Source: JAZKJD01 sp040384585
GTDB lineage: Bacteria > Pseudomonadota > Gammaproteobacteria > Diplorickettsiales > Diplorickettsiaceae
Length of the DNA stretch: 64,000 nt
Direction of reading: 5' to 3'
NCBI GenBank assembly: GCA_040384585.1
Contig: JAZKJD010000012.1
Span: forward strand, 1-64,000
The notes under the pieces were generated by a model. That model was given only the letters and a program-made list of their open reading frames with translations, had not been told where the DNA came from and did not search any database. This document shows, piece by piece, positions 1 through 8,801 of this stretch. The translations under genes were made by a program, and so were the position numbers. The stretch's first letter is position 1; each line of letters starts with the position of its first letter.

Positions 1-59
1 AGGTACTCTAGGTATATATTTCTGCTTTTTAGCCCTCATCGTGCGATTGTCAACACACC

Positions 60-656
60 CTAAATGATCACTCGGGAGTGCAGTGATCGTGTCAAGGTAT
101 TTCCATCAATAAACTCGAGTTCACTGCCTAAGGGGACGCCATGGGCTATACGACTAATTTTAATTCCATACTGTTTGACAAGCTCTGCTAAATAATATGC
201 AGTGGCTTCGCCTTCTATCGTTGGATTCGTGGCTAAAATAACTTCTTGTGGTGGATTTACATTGAGTCGTTGTATGAAATGTTTAATTCCAATTTCCTCA
301 GGTCCGATTCCGTCTAACGGAGACAAACGTCCCATCAGTACGAAATAATAGCCGTGATAGCTAGCGGTTTGCTCGATAGCTATCACATCAATCGGAGTTT
401 CGACGACACAGAGTAAACTATTATCTCGATTGGAGTTTGCACACAATGTACAAAGCGGTGTTTCACTTAAACTTCGACATTGCTCACAATTTTCAACTTC
501 CTGAATGGCTTGTTCTATAATTTTTGCCAGAGCTAATCCCTCTGATCTGGCCCTTTCCAATAGATGAAAGGCCATACGTTGGGCAGATTTAGGCCCGATA
601 CCCGGTAAACAACGTAAATGTGTGATAAGTTGTGTTATTAGGGGACTAAAAGCCAT
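60..656 (-). CDS. recR: Recombination mediator protein RecR
   Basis: RecR acts with RecF and RecO to load RecA on single-stranded gaps. The 198-residue protein has the full family layout: an N-terminal helix-hairpin-helix (LPGIGPKSAQR, about residues 17-27), a four-cysteine zinc finger (C57, C60, C69, C72) and a Toprim domain from about residue 80 to 170 that begins CVVETPID. Length is typical for the family. It is the last gene of a dnaX-ybaB-recR run on the minus strand, with a 29-bp gap to ybaB, the arrangement seen across gammaproteobacteria. The 59 bases downstream to the window start hold nothing recognisable. Confidence 0.97.
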   Translation of the reverse strand: MAFSPLITQLITHLRCLPGIGPKSAQRMAFHLLERARSEGLALAKIIEQAIQEVENCEQCRSLSETPLCTLCANSNRDNSLLCVVETPIDVIAIEQTASYHGYYFVLMGRLSPLDGIGPEEIGIKHFIQRLNVNPPQEVILATNPTIEGEATAYYLAELVKQYGIKISRIAHGVPLGSELEFIDGNTLTRSLHSRVII

Positions 657-685
657 TGTTGATGCTTCCTCGCTAGAGACAGAAC

Positions 686-1018
686 CTACTCCTCTATTGA
701 ATCGTCACTAAATTTAGTTTGAATTTGTGCTGTTAAATCACTTAATTTTTGGCGAGAAGCTTTTTCAACTTTTTGTAGTGCGCTGTTAAATGCACTTGCC
801 AGCAATTCTTCTATAAATTCTTTACTTTCTTTTAATAGGGTAGGGTTAATCCAGATAGACTTGACGGTATGTCGGCCATCCATATCAATCTTGACCAATC
901 CGCCACCGGCTTCTCCCGTAACGACGATTTTTGCTAATTCTTCTTGAGCAGACTGCATTTTCGACTGCATGTCTTGTGCTTGTTTTAAAAGGGTATTAAG
1001 GTCAACTTTCATATTCAT
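686..1018 (-). CDS. ybaB: Nucleoid-associated protein YbaB/EbfC family
   Basis: Small DNA-binding protein of the YbaB/EbfC family, 110 residues, expected to form dimers that bind the nucleoid. The N-terminal helix (LLKQAQDMQSKMQSAQEEL) and the following VTGEAGGGLVKI strand are the family signature; the last third is a second amphipathic helix with an acidic tail. A second Met lies at residue 3, so the start could be six bases further in. It sits between dnaX (40-bp gap) and recR (29-bp gap) and is almost certainly cotranscribed with both. Confidence 0.93.
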   Translation of the reverse strand: MNMKVDLNTLLKQAQDMQSKMQSAQEELAKIVVTGEAGGGLVKIDMDGRHTVKSIWINPTLLKESKEFIEELLASAFNSALQKVEKASRQKLSDLTAQIQTKFSDDSIEE

Positions 1019-1058
1019 ATTTATTTTCCTCTATTAATGCCGTTAGTTTTTAGTAGAA

Positions 1059-2627
1059 TTAGTTCTCGTCTAGGAATTGGATAGATTCAGGCAGTAGTTT
1101 AGCATCAAATGTCTTAATAATAGCTTGAACCATGGGATCATTTTGTAAAATTTTTGTGGTTTGCTGTAATCGTTGAGATTTTTGCTGTTGTTCGTGACGT
1201 GCAGGCGTTAATAAATTGCTATTTCCCAAACTAATTGATAAGACGATAGATTTTCCAAAGTAGCGAGAAAGGGCCTGAGATAGTTTTTCTTCCTGTTTTG
1301 GCGTGTGTAATGCCGTTTGTTTAGGATCCAATGATAATGTAACGTGATTACTGGAGTAGTCCTGTAAGACACATTGACAGGCAAAGGTATAGCTTATACC
1401 CGTTAAATTTAATTGTTTGATTATATTGAACCAGTGCAACGCTTTATTTTCTGTTGTTTTATCAAGTTTTATACTTTCCATAGGAGAATTTTTTTCTAGA
1501 AAAACTGTTTTAGCAGTTAACGCTTTCTTTTTGGAATGAATAGCGTCATCGTTTACTGGTTTAAAGGCTAACATTCTTAACAGCATCATTTCAAAGCCCA
1601 AGCTAGGGCTAGGGGCTAGTGCTAAGTCGCGTCGACTTAATAAAACAATCTGATAATAGAGCTGTGTATCTTCTGGAGAGAGTTGTTGTGCGAATTGTTT
1701 GATTTCTTCATTTTCTTTGCTGATCTCGTCGGGTAATGTTTGAGTCAGCGCAATACGATGTAAAAGGGTTAATAGTTCGTCGATTACCTGTAGAAAATCA
1801 ACCGCTTGTGCATTTAGTTTTTCTACCACAGACCAGAGTTGTGCGCTATTACAAGCAATGAGTGCAGTCAGTAAGGCGCTTATCTCTGTCGTAGCAGCAT
1901 CGCCGAGTAAAGTCTTTATATCTTGTTTAGTAAGATGTCCATTGGTGTAGGTAATCGCTTGATCTAATAAACTCAACGCATCACGTAGACTGCCACGGGC
2001 AGCTTGGCCAAGGGCTTGTAATGCCCCGATCTCATAAGAAACGTGTTCATTTTGTAAAATAGTTTCTAAATGACGACTGATCTGTTCGACAGAAAGTGCT
2101 TTTAGATGAAAGGGTAGGCAACGCGAAAGAACGGTAGCCGGTAAACGCTGCGGATCAGTGGTAGCTAATAAAAAGACAACATGGGGAGGAGGTTCTTCGA
2201 GTGTTTTTAGCAACGCATTAAAGCTATGCGAAGAAAGCATATGGACTTCATCAATCAGGTAGATTTTGTAACGCCCTTGACTAGGGGCATAGTGAACATC
2301 AGCAAGCAGATCGCGAGTATCTTCTACTTTAGTACGTGAGGCGGCATCCACTTCAATGAGATCAGCCAGTCGGTTTGTATTGATGGCTTGACAGTTTGGA
2401 CATTGGTCGCAGGGCTCAGCAGTTATTTTTTCTTGACAGTTTAAACACTTAGCAAGTAGCCGTGCCAAGCTGGTTTTTCCAACGCCGCGTGTCCCCGTGA
2501 AAAGATAGGCGTGGTGAATTCGTTGACTTTCTAAAGCGTTTTTTAGGATACGGCAGGTAGATTCTTGGCCAACAAGCTGAGTAAAAGAACGAGGTCGATA
2601 TTTTCGGGCAAGGACTTGGTAACTCAT
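1059..2627 (-). CDS. dnaX: DNA polymerase III subunit gamma/tau
   Basis: Clamp-loader ATPase of the replicative polymerase. Residues 1-370 hold the AAA+ core: Walker A GTRGVGKT near residue 45, a zinc-binding cluster (C61, C64, C73, C76, C79), Walker B LIDEVH near residue 124 and the SRC arginine-finger motif (ATVLSRC). The C-terminal region to residue 522 is divergent, shorter than the 643-residue E. coli tau, and would carry the DnaB/alpha contacts. A run of seven A (minus strand, 1489-1495) falls at about residue 378, right after the conserved core; slippage there would give a short gamma-like product (see findings). First gene of the dnaX-ybaB-recR operon. Confidence 0.97.
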   Translation of the reverse strand: MSYQVLARKYRPRSFTQLVGQESTCRILKNALESQRIHHAYLFTGTRGVGKTSLARLLAKCLNCQEKITAEPCDQCPNCQAINTNRLADLIEVDAASRTKVEDTRDLLADVHYAPSQGRYKIYLIDEVHMLSSHSFNALLKTLEEPPPHVVFLLATTDPQRLPATVLSRCLPFHLKALSVEQISRHLETILQNEHVSYEIGALQALGQAARGSLRDALSLLDQAITYTNGHLTKQDIKTLLGDAATTEISALLTALIACNSAQLWSVVEKLNAQAVDFLQVIDELLTLLHRIALTQTLPDEISKENEEIKQFAQQLSPEDTQLYYQIVLLSRRDLALAPSPSLGFEMMLLRMLAFKPVNDDAIHSKKKALTAKTVFLEKNSPMESIKLDKTTENKALHWFNIIKQLNLTGISYTFACQCVLQDYSSNHVTLSLDPKQTALHTPKQEEKLSQALSRYFGKSIVLSISLGNSNLLTPARHEQQQKSQRLQQTTKILQNDPMVQAIIKTFDAKLLPESIQFLDEN

Positions 2628-2645
2628 ACTATCACAATCACCTTG

Positions 2646-2853
<208 letters not shown>

Positions 2854-2906
2854 GTAAGAAAGTTGTTAGGGTAAACTAGAATGCTTTGTTTGGCAATTAG
2901 CTTTTC

Positions 2907-2948
2907 ATACCCATTGTCCTTGAAGTTGCAAATAGCAACTTCAAGGAC
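2907..2948. repeat. Palindromic dispersed repeat, copy 1
   Basis: Starts with ATACCCATTGTCCTTGAAG and contains a perfect 14-bp inverted repeat (arms 2916-2929 and 2935-2948, 5-base loop). The first 23 bases recur exactly at 19677-19699. It lies in the divergent gap between tRNA-Ser and prfC. No U-run follows on either strand that would make it a standard terminator. Confidence 0.7.
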
Positions 2949-3024
2949 TTTCTTTAATTTAAACTCTTTACGGACACTAGTGTAGAATTGTCGGTACGAT
3001 AACATCACAGGGCTATTTACTAGA

Positions 3025-4611
3025 ATGTCAGATTCCTCTTATCCAGCGGAGATATTAACAAGGAGAACGTTTGCGATTATTTCCCATCCAGATGCGGGTA
3101 AGACCACAATTACTGAAAAGCTTTTGCTATTGGGTGGCGTGATCCAACTCGCTGGTACAGTAAAGGCGCGTAAGGCAACGCGCCATGCTACTTCCGATTG
3201 GATGGCGTTAGAAAAAGAGCGTGGCATTTCAGTTACGACTTCTGTGATGCAATTTCCTTATCAAAACTGTATTTTTAATTTGTTAGACACGCCAGGACAT
3301 GCTGATTTTTCAGAAGATACGTATCGTACCCTAACCGCCGTGGATTCTGCATTAATGGTGATTGACGCCGCTAAGGGTGTTGAGCCACGTACGCAAAAAT
3401 TACTGGAAATTTGTCGTTTACGACAGATTCCGATTTTGACGTTTATTAATAAGATGGATAGAGAAGCGCGTCCACCCATTGAGTTATTAGATGATATTGA
3501 ATCAACATTAGCGATTCGCTGTACTCCTATGACTTGGCCTATTGGTATGGGAAAACAATTTAAGGGAATCTACCATATACCAGAAAATAAGGTTTGTTTT
3601 TATGCCGTTTCCAGCAATTTAAAAAGAAAAGAAAGCGAGTGTTTTGACGGTTTACAAAATCCTAAAGTAAAAGAGAGAGTTGGCTTTTTATTTGATGAGT
3701 TACAAGAAGAGTTAGCACTTATCCAAGGAGCAGCGCCTGTATTTAACGAGCAAGCGTATCGAGATGGAAAATTAACACCAGTATTCTTTGGTTCGGCGAT
3801 TAACAATTTTGGCATACAAGAATTATTATCGGCTTTTGTTAAATTTGCACCTTCTCCACAGCCCAGACAAACCGATGTTCGATTAGTAAAACCCGAAGAA
3901 AAAAATTTTAGTGGTTTTGTATTTAAAATTCAGGCGAACATGGATCCAGCCCATAGAGATAGAATCGCTTTTATGCGGATATGTTCTGGAAAGTATACCC
4001 CTGGGATGAAGCTAACCCAAGTGCGTACACGGCGCGAAATCGCTGTTAATAATGCGCTTACGTTTATGGCCGGTGATCGCAACCGAACCGAAGAGGCTTG
4101 GCCAGGTGATATAATTGGCTTACATAATCATAGTACGATACAGATAGGCGATAGTTTTACAATGGGTGAAACCTTGAAATTTATTGGTATTCCTTTTTTT
4201 TCTCCAGAATTATTTCAACGAGTGCGATTAAAAGATCCACTGAAATCGAAGGCTTTACTAAAAGGTTTAGACCAATTGTCAGAAGAAGGAGCGATACAAA
4301 TCTTTCGTCCGCTGGATAGCAACGAATTAATTTTAGGTGCGGTCGGGGTTTTGCAGTTTGATGTCGTGGCACACCGGCTAAAATATGAATATAAAGTGGA
4401 ATGTGTTTATGAACCGATAGGCGTCGTGGCTGCACGTTGGGTCAGCGGTGATGATGCTAGGCAATTAGAGGAATTTAAAACAAAGGCTTTTGTGCATTTA
4501 GCCGTAGATAGCAAGGAAAATCTTACCTATTTAGCGCCAAGCCATGTCAATTTAAATTTGACAATAGCGCGTTGGCCAGCGCTTCATTTTTCAAAACTAA
4601 AGGAGGTCTAA
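3025..4611 (+). CDS. prfC: Peptide chain release factor 3
   Basis: RF3 is the translational GTPase that recycles RF1 and RF2 from the ribosome after termination. The 528-residue length matches the family. The G domain shows G1 HPDAGKTTITEK (about residues 21-32), the effector region with GISVTTSV, G3 DTPGHADF and G4 NKMDRE; domains II and III follow (for example GVLQFDVVAHRL near residue 440). Transcribed away from tRNA-Ser and dnaX as a single gene. A strong hairpin begins three bases after its stop codon. Confidence 0.97.
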   Translation: MSDSSYPAEILTRRTFAIISHPDAGKTTITEKLLLLGGVIQLAGTVKARKATRHATSDWMALEKERGISVTTSVMQFPYQNCIFNLLDTPGHADFSEDTYRTLTAVDSALMVIDAAKGVEPRTQKLLEICRLRQIPILTFINKMDREARPPIELLDDIESTLAIRCTPMTWPIGMGKQFKGIYHIPENKVCFYAVSSNLKRKESECFDGLQNPKVKERVGFLFDELQEELALIQGAAPVFNEQAYRDGKLTPVFFGSAINNFGIQELLSAFVKFAPSPQPRQTDVRLVKPEEKNFSGFVFKIQANMDPAHRDRIAFMRICSGKYTPGMKLTQVRTRREIAVNNALTFMAGDRNRTEEAWPGDIIGLHNHSTIQIGDSFTMGETLKFIGIPFFSPELFQRVRLKDPLKSKALLKGLDQLSEEGAIQIFRPLDSNELILGAVGVLQFDVVAHRLKYEYKVECVYEPIGVVAARWVSGDDARQLEEFKTKAFVHLAVDSKENLTYLAPSHVNLNLTIARWPALHFSKLKEV

Positions 4612-4613
4612 TT

Positions 4614-4651
4614 AGGATATGTCATCATCGTGCTAAATGATGATATATCCT
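4614..4651 (+). terminator. Hairpin downstream of prfC
   Basis: A 15-bp stem with one mismatch (arms 4614-4628 and 4637-4651, 8-base loop) starts three bases after the prfC stop. There is no T-run after it, so it is a weak intrinsic terminator at best and could serve as a 3' stabiliser. The next gene begins 44 bases later. Confidence 0.45.
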
Positions 4652-4695
4652 GGCGAAAATAACCGTTAATTTCTTTTATTAAAAAGGAAAAAAAT

Positions 4696-5907
4696 ATGCA
4701 AGAAGATAGACGTTTATTGTCCTCAGTCATTAAGACCGCTAGAGATATCGTCAAGTCTAATCGTGCTAAATCCGAACTTATTTCTAATTTAAGCTATGAA
4801 TTGCGTACGGTATTAACGAGTATTATTGGTATGGCACAACTTTTAACGATGGATTGTTTATTACCCACCCAGCAGCAGTATGTAAACGATATTCTTAATA
4901 CCAGCGAATCCATTCTTCCTCTCATTAACCGATTACTAAATTTTTCTAAACAAGAAGTACAACAAATTGGATTAAAAGTACGTCCTTTTAATTTAAAAGT
5001 TCTATTAGAAAATGTCGTTAAACAATTATTGTTTCAAGCTCAGTCTAAAGGCCTGCAGCTTTTACTGGACTATCCTAAACATGTTCCCGTTGATGTGGTA
5101 GGCGATAGTGATTTAATTCATCAGATAGTGATACATTTAGGGAACTACGCGCTGAAAAATACCGAGCAGGGCTTTATTATAATACAGGTGGATTGTACAC
5201 TGCATAATAAAGAAAAAAAATGCGATGAGTTTAGTGTAACTATTAAAGATAGTGGTAAGGGGATGGAAGAAGATGAACTGATGGCTCTGAAGGCGTGTCT
5301 AGTACCCAGTAATTTTCATGGTACACGTGATTATAGAATGATTGATTTGGGGTTAGCTATTACGCTAGGATATATAAAATTATTAAATGCTAGTTTAGAA
5401 ATAGAAAGTACGTTTGGAAAGGGAAGTTTATTTGTGTGTCGAATGCCATTAAAACAACACACTATTTCATACGAAAATACATTTTTGCCACAGAAGATTT
5501 GTTTATGGCCAAGAATTAGGAAAATACCTATACATATTTTATTGATTGAAGATCATGATGTGATTCGACAAGCCTATAAAGGGATGCTAAGAAAAATAGA
5601 GGGTTGTTCAGTCGATGCGGTAAGTAATGCCGAGCTGGCTTTGCAATATTATATGCAAAACCACTATGATCTTATCTTGATGGATATTTGTTTACCAGAT
5701 AATAATGGATTGGTGCTTACGCAGATTATTCGACAGCAAGAAGCAAAAACAGAACGAATATCAATTATTGCAATAACGGCGCTTGGCGATGCTAAAGATA
5801 GAGAAAAATTTTTTGCAGCGGGTATCGATGAAGTGTTTATTAAACCTATCAAACTAGGAGAAATGCTAAACGTGTTGGAAAAATGGACTCGTTTATCACG
5901 CTTGTAG
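4696..5907 (+). CDS. Cytoplasmic hybrid histidine kinase-like protein with receiver domain; H-box histidine missing
   Basis: A 403-residue soluble protein with no membrane segment or sensor domain. Residues 20-95 match a HisKA dimerisation helix pair, but the H-box reads NLSYELRTVLTSI: the phospho-accepting His is replaced by Tyr34 (TAT at 4795-4797) and the usual Pro by Val. The HATPase region follows, with an N-box-like NYALKNTEQG and G-box DSGKGM and LGLAITLG. The C-terminal receiver (about residues 276-400) is intact: acidic pair IEDHD, phospho-acceptor Asp330 in LMDICLPD, Thr in ITA and Lys in KP. It therefore probably cannot autophosphorylate on the usual site and may act through its receiver or by heterodimerisation. 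Preceded by AAAAAGGAAA as ribosome site. Its 3' end overlaps minC convergently by 12 bp. Confidence 0.85.
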   Translation: MQEDRRLLSSVIKTARDIVKSNRAKSELISNLSYELRTVLTSIIGMAQLLTMDCLLPTQQQYVNDILNTSESILPLINRLLNFSKQEVQQIGLKVRPFNLKVLLENVVKQLLFQAQSKGLQLLLDYPKHVPVDVVGDSDLIHQIVIHLGNYALKNTEQGFIIIQVDCTLHNKEKKCDEFSVTIKDSGKGMEEDELMALKACLVPSNFHGTRDYRMIDLGLAITLGYIKLLNASLEIESTFGKGSLFVCRMPLKQHTISYENTFLPQKICLWPRIRKIPIHILLIEDHDVIRQAYKGMLRKIEGCSVDAVSNAELALQYYMQNHYDLILMDICLPDNNGLVLTQIIRQQEAKTERISIIAITALGDAKDREKFFAAGIDEVFIKPIKLGEMLNVLEKWTRLSRL

Positions 5908-6618
5908 TGTTGTTATTTGCAAGCGTTCTTGATGTAAAGAAATATGCACGCTCGCTTTGCTTGGTATAGGGTGTAAATCATGCAAATCCTCACTTAACCA
6001 ATAATGACCGGCGATAGCCACTAGTTCTGCTTCGAGGTTTTTGCAAAAAATATGTGTGTTTGGATTTCCTGTGATACCTGCCAAGGCACGACCTTTTAAC
6101 CGACCATAAATATGAATATTTCCATCTGCTAATAATTCTGCACCAGGACTAACCGAGGCGAGCACAATTAAATCACTATTTTTAGCATAGATTTGCTGTC
6201 CGGAACGTACTTGCTGCGTAATAAGCTTTGCAGTTGTAGCGGATGATGATGGAAGTTTAGGCGTAGCAACTTCTGTATTTTCAAGTTTTATGTTAGATAA
6301 AATAGCGAGCCCGGCTTGAACGGCAAGTGTTTGTTGTTCAGCGTTACCGCCACGAATTCCGACAGGAACGAGGCCAGAACGACGTAAACAGCTGATGATA
6401 GCAGGAAAGTCAATGAGTTGCCCAAGGCTATGTTTTAAGGAAGACAGATCTAAAATAATGGGTAATTGTTGAAAGAAACGTGGCGTTTGATCTATCAATG
6501 GTTTTAATTGTTGCTGGATCAGCGAAGGATCTGAATTAAATAAATGACAAGTGGTCAAGGTAAACAAGCTTGCTTTTAGCTTAAAGGCTTCTTGTGATGA
6601 TCCCATCAGAGTGTGCAT
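5896..6618 (-). CDS. minC: Septum site-determining protein MinC
   Basis: MinC inhibits FtsZ ring assembly away from mid-cell and is positioned by MinD. The N-terminal FtsZ-inhibiting domain (about residues 10-110) includes LPIILDLSSL and GLVPVGIRGG. The C-terminal beta-helix that binds MinD and the septum starts at SGQQIYAKNSDLIVL and contains the hallmark GRLKGRALAG and LVAIAGHYW. At 240 residues it is of normal length. MinD and MinE, often adjacent, are not in this window. Start could be Met1 or Met5 (MGSSQEAF). Confidence 0.95.
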   Translation of the reverse strand: MHTLMGSSQEAFKLKASLFTLTTCHLFNSDPSLIQQQLKPLIDQTPRFFQQLPIILDLSSLKHSLGQLIDFPAIISCLRRSGLVPVGIRGGNAEQQTLAVQAGLAILSNIKLENTEVATPKLPSSSATTAKLITQQVRSGQQIYAKNSDLIVLASVSPGAELLADGNIHIYGRLKGRALAGITGNPNTHIFCKNLEAELVAIAGHYWLSEDLHDLHPIPSKASVHISLHQERLQITTLQA

Positions 6619-6721
6619 AAGTAGTTCACCTATCCTTACAATATCGGAATAAACCGAAACATTATATACTAAAAATTGGTTACTGCCCTTGCAAACTGAA
6701 TGATGTGTAGGGCGATGCTCT

Positions 6722-6878
6722 GTACGCTATAAAAATTAAAAATAGCCCGTTATGGCGAGGCCGAAACGTTAGTGAGGCCGTGGCCATCCAGAAAAAATGA
6801 AGGGTTTCACCCGATTGCCGCGCGCTGTGCGCTTGCAATGACGAAAAATGCTTTACTACCGCTTCAAACAAAAATTAA
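6722..6878 (+). repeat. MITE-like dispersed repeat, copy A
   Basis: About 150 bases here (ATGGCGAGGCCGAAACGT onward, with the internal palindrome around GCCGCGCGCTGTGCGC) are nearly identical to 20738-20893, and half of it recurs inverted at 41253-41336. Copy A lacks the right-hand terminal inverted repeat seen in copy B. It occupies the minC-fadD divergent gap (6619-6905), so any promoters for either gene are embedded in or next to it. Confidence 0.85.
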
Positions 6879-6905
6879 GGGAGTTATTTAACGATAGGGA
6901 AAACG

Positions 6906-8561
6906 ATGAAAAAAATTTGGTTGAATCGCTATCAGCAACAAGTTCCTGCCGAAATTAATCCAGATATTTATCCTTCACTCAATGCACTTTTTACAGAAAC
7001 TTGTAAGAAATTCCAGGACTTACCCGCACTAAGCTTTTTCAATACCTCTATTAGCTACCAAAAATGGGCAAAACTTAGTCAGGATTTTTCTGCCTATTTA
7101 CAAAAAGAATTACAGTTGAAAAAAGGAGATAGAGTCGCATTAATGTTGCCTAATTGTCCGCAGTATATGGTTTCTGTTTTTGCCGTACTGCAAGCAGGCT
7201 TGACGGTCATTAATGTAAATCCACTGTATACAACACCAGAACTTGTTCAACAAATTAAGCATTCGCAAGCCCAAGCTATCATTATATTGGCAAGTTTTTT
7301 ACCACCCTTAATCAGAGGCTTAAAAGAAACACATATCAAATATGTGATTAGTAGTCAGTTGGGTGATCTATTGCCTTGGCCGCGTTCATGGATAATAAAT
7401 GGCTTGGCTAAGCGCTTGATAAAGAATAAGACAGAAAAAACAATGCATTCTTCATCAATGAAGTTTTCAAAAATCTTAAAACAAGGAAGCCATTTATGCT
7501 TAGAGCCAGTAACACTGCAAAAAGGGGATATTGCTTTTTTGCAATATACCGGCGGTACAACAGGTAAGTCGAAAGCAGCGATGCTAAGTCATCATAATAT
7601 GCTGGCCAATATTGAACAGCTAACGGCTTGGGTGCGACCTGTTTTACGCGAAGGGCAAGAAACAATGATTTCCGCATTACCGCTGTATCATATTTTTTCG
7701 CTTACCGTTAATGGCTTAATGGGTCTGCGTTTAGGGGGAAATAATGTTTTAATTCCTGATGCTAGAAATATTAAACACTTGATCAGTGTGTTAGCAAGAC
7801 ACCGTTTTAGTGTGTTATTAGGTGTTAACACCTTATTCAAAGCGCTTTTACAACGAGCGGCATTTTCACAATTGGATTTTAGTTCATTAAAGATCGCGTT
7901 AGGAGGTGGTGCTCCCTTACAAGCTTCGGTTAAAGTGCATTGGAAAGAAGTAACAGGAAAATTATTGCTAGAAGGTTATGGCCTTACTGAGGCTTCTCCG
8001 GTTGTTTGTGCGCCACCATGGGATTTAGTGGTTGCCGGCAATCATGTTGGTTTACCTTTGCCTTCTACAGATATCCGTTTGCGTAATGAGCAAGGACAGT
8101 CCGTGCCAGTGGGAGAAGTCGGAGAGCTTTGTGTCAAAGGTCCTCAAGTGATGATGGCTTATTGGGCAGCGGACGAAGTCATCACCGCTTTTGATAGGGA
8201 AGGTTGGTTATTAACAGGTGATTTAGCACGTCTCGATCAACAAGGATTTGTATTTATCGTAGGTCGTAAAAAAGAGTTGATTTTAGTTTCTGGGTTTAAT
8301 GTTTATCCTACGGAAATAGAAGCTGTCATTCAAAAACATCCCAAGGTGAGTGAGGTGGCAGTGATAGGGTCTCCCTCTGAAAAAACTGGCGAGGCCGTTA
8401 ACGCCTTTGTGGTGCGAAGAGACAATACTTTACATGAAAAAGAATTATTAGATTATTGTCATCACTATCTTACGGCTTATAAAGTGCCAACCAATATTGT
8501 GTTTCTTGAATCTCTTCCTAAATCCTCTTTAGGAAAGATATTAAAAAATAAATTGAAATAA
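6906..8561 (+). CDS. fadD: Long-chain-fatty-acid-CoA ligase
   Basis: ATP-dependent acyl-CoA synthetase of the adenylate-forming (ANL) superfamily, activating fatty acids for beta-oxidation or lipid synthesis. The AMP-binding P-loop reads YTGGTTGKSKAAML (about residue 215), followed by the A5 motif EGYGLTEASPVV and the A7 motif LLTGDLA. The A8 hinge region VGRKKELILVSGFNVYPTEIE precedes the C-terminal lid with catalytic Lys in SSLGKILK. At 551 residues it is close to E. coli FadD (561). It stands alone; downstream is an AT-rich 240-bp gap. Confidence 0.95.
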   Translation: MKKIWLNRYQQQVPAEINPDIYPSLNALFTETCKKFQDLPALSFFNTSISYQKWAKLSQDFSAYLQKELQLKKGDRVALMLPNCPQYMVSVFAVLQAGLTVINVNPLYTTPELVQQIKHSQAQAIIILASFLPPLIRGLKETHIKYVISSQLGDLLPWPRSWIINGLAKRLIKNKTEKTMHSSSMKFSKILKQGSHLCLEPVTLQKGDIAFLQYTGGTTGKSKAAMLSHHNMLANIEQLTAWVRPVLREGQETMISALPLYHIFSLTVNGLMGLRLGGNNVLIPDARNIKHLISVLARHRFSVLLGVNTLFKALLQRAAFSQLDFSSLKIALGGGAPLQASVKVHWKEVTGKLLLEGYGLTEASPVVCAPPWDLVVAGNHVGLPLPSTDIRLRNEQGQSVPVGEVGELCVKGPQVMMAYWAADEVITAFDREGWLLTGDLARLDQQGFVFIVGRKKELILVSGFNVYPTEIEAVIQKHPKVSEVAVIGSPSEKTGEAVNAFVVRRDNTLHEKELLDYCHHYLTAYKVPTNIVFLESLPKSSLGKILKNKLK

Positions 8562-8801
8562 AAGTTCAGATCGTTAGTTTTGTTATCATTTTAAGATTTA
8601 TTTTTCTCAATTAAATTAATTTATTTAAATAGCTTAATTATAATTTTTGTTAAAACATTTGACAAAATTAAATACTGAATATAGTCTCTTGTTTCTTGAT
8701 ATATTATTTAATATTTAATTTTATTTTATAATAAATAATTTTTAATTTATTAAGTTTCAATAGGATTTTTTTTTAAAAATAATAAAAATTAGGGGTGATT
8801 T

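Noticed and set aside
6680..6871. 63-codon open frame on the minus strand upstream of fadD
   Set aside because: Encoded by repeat copy A; not a conserved protein.
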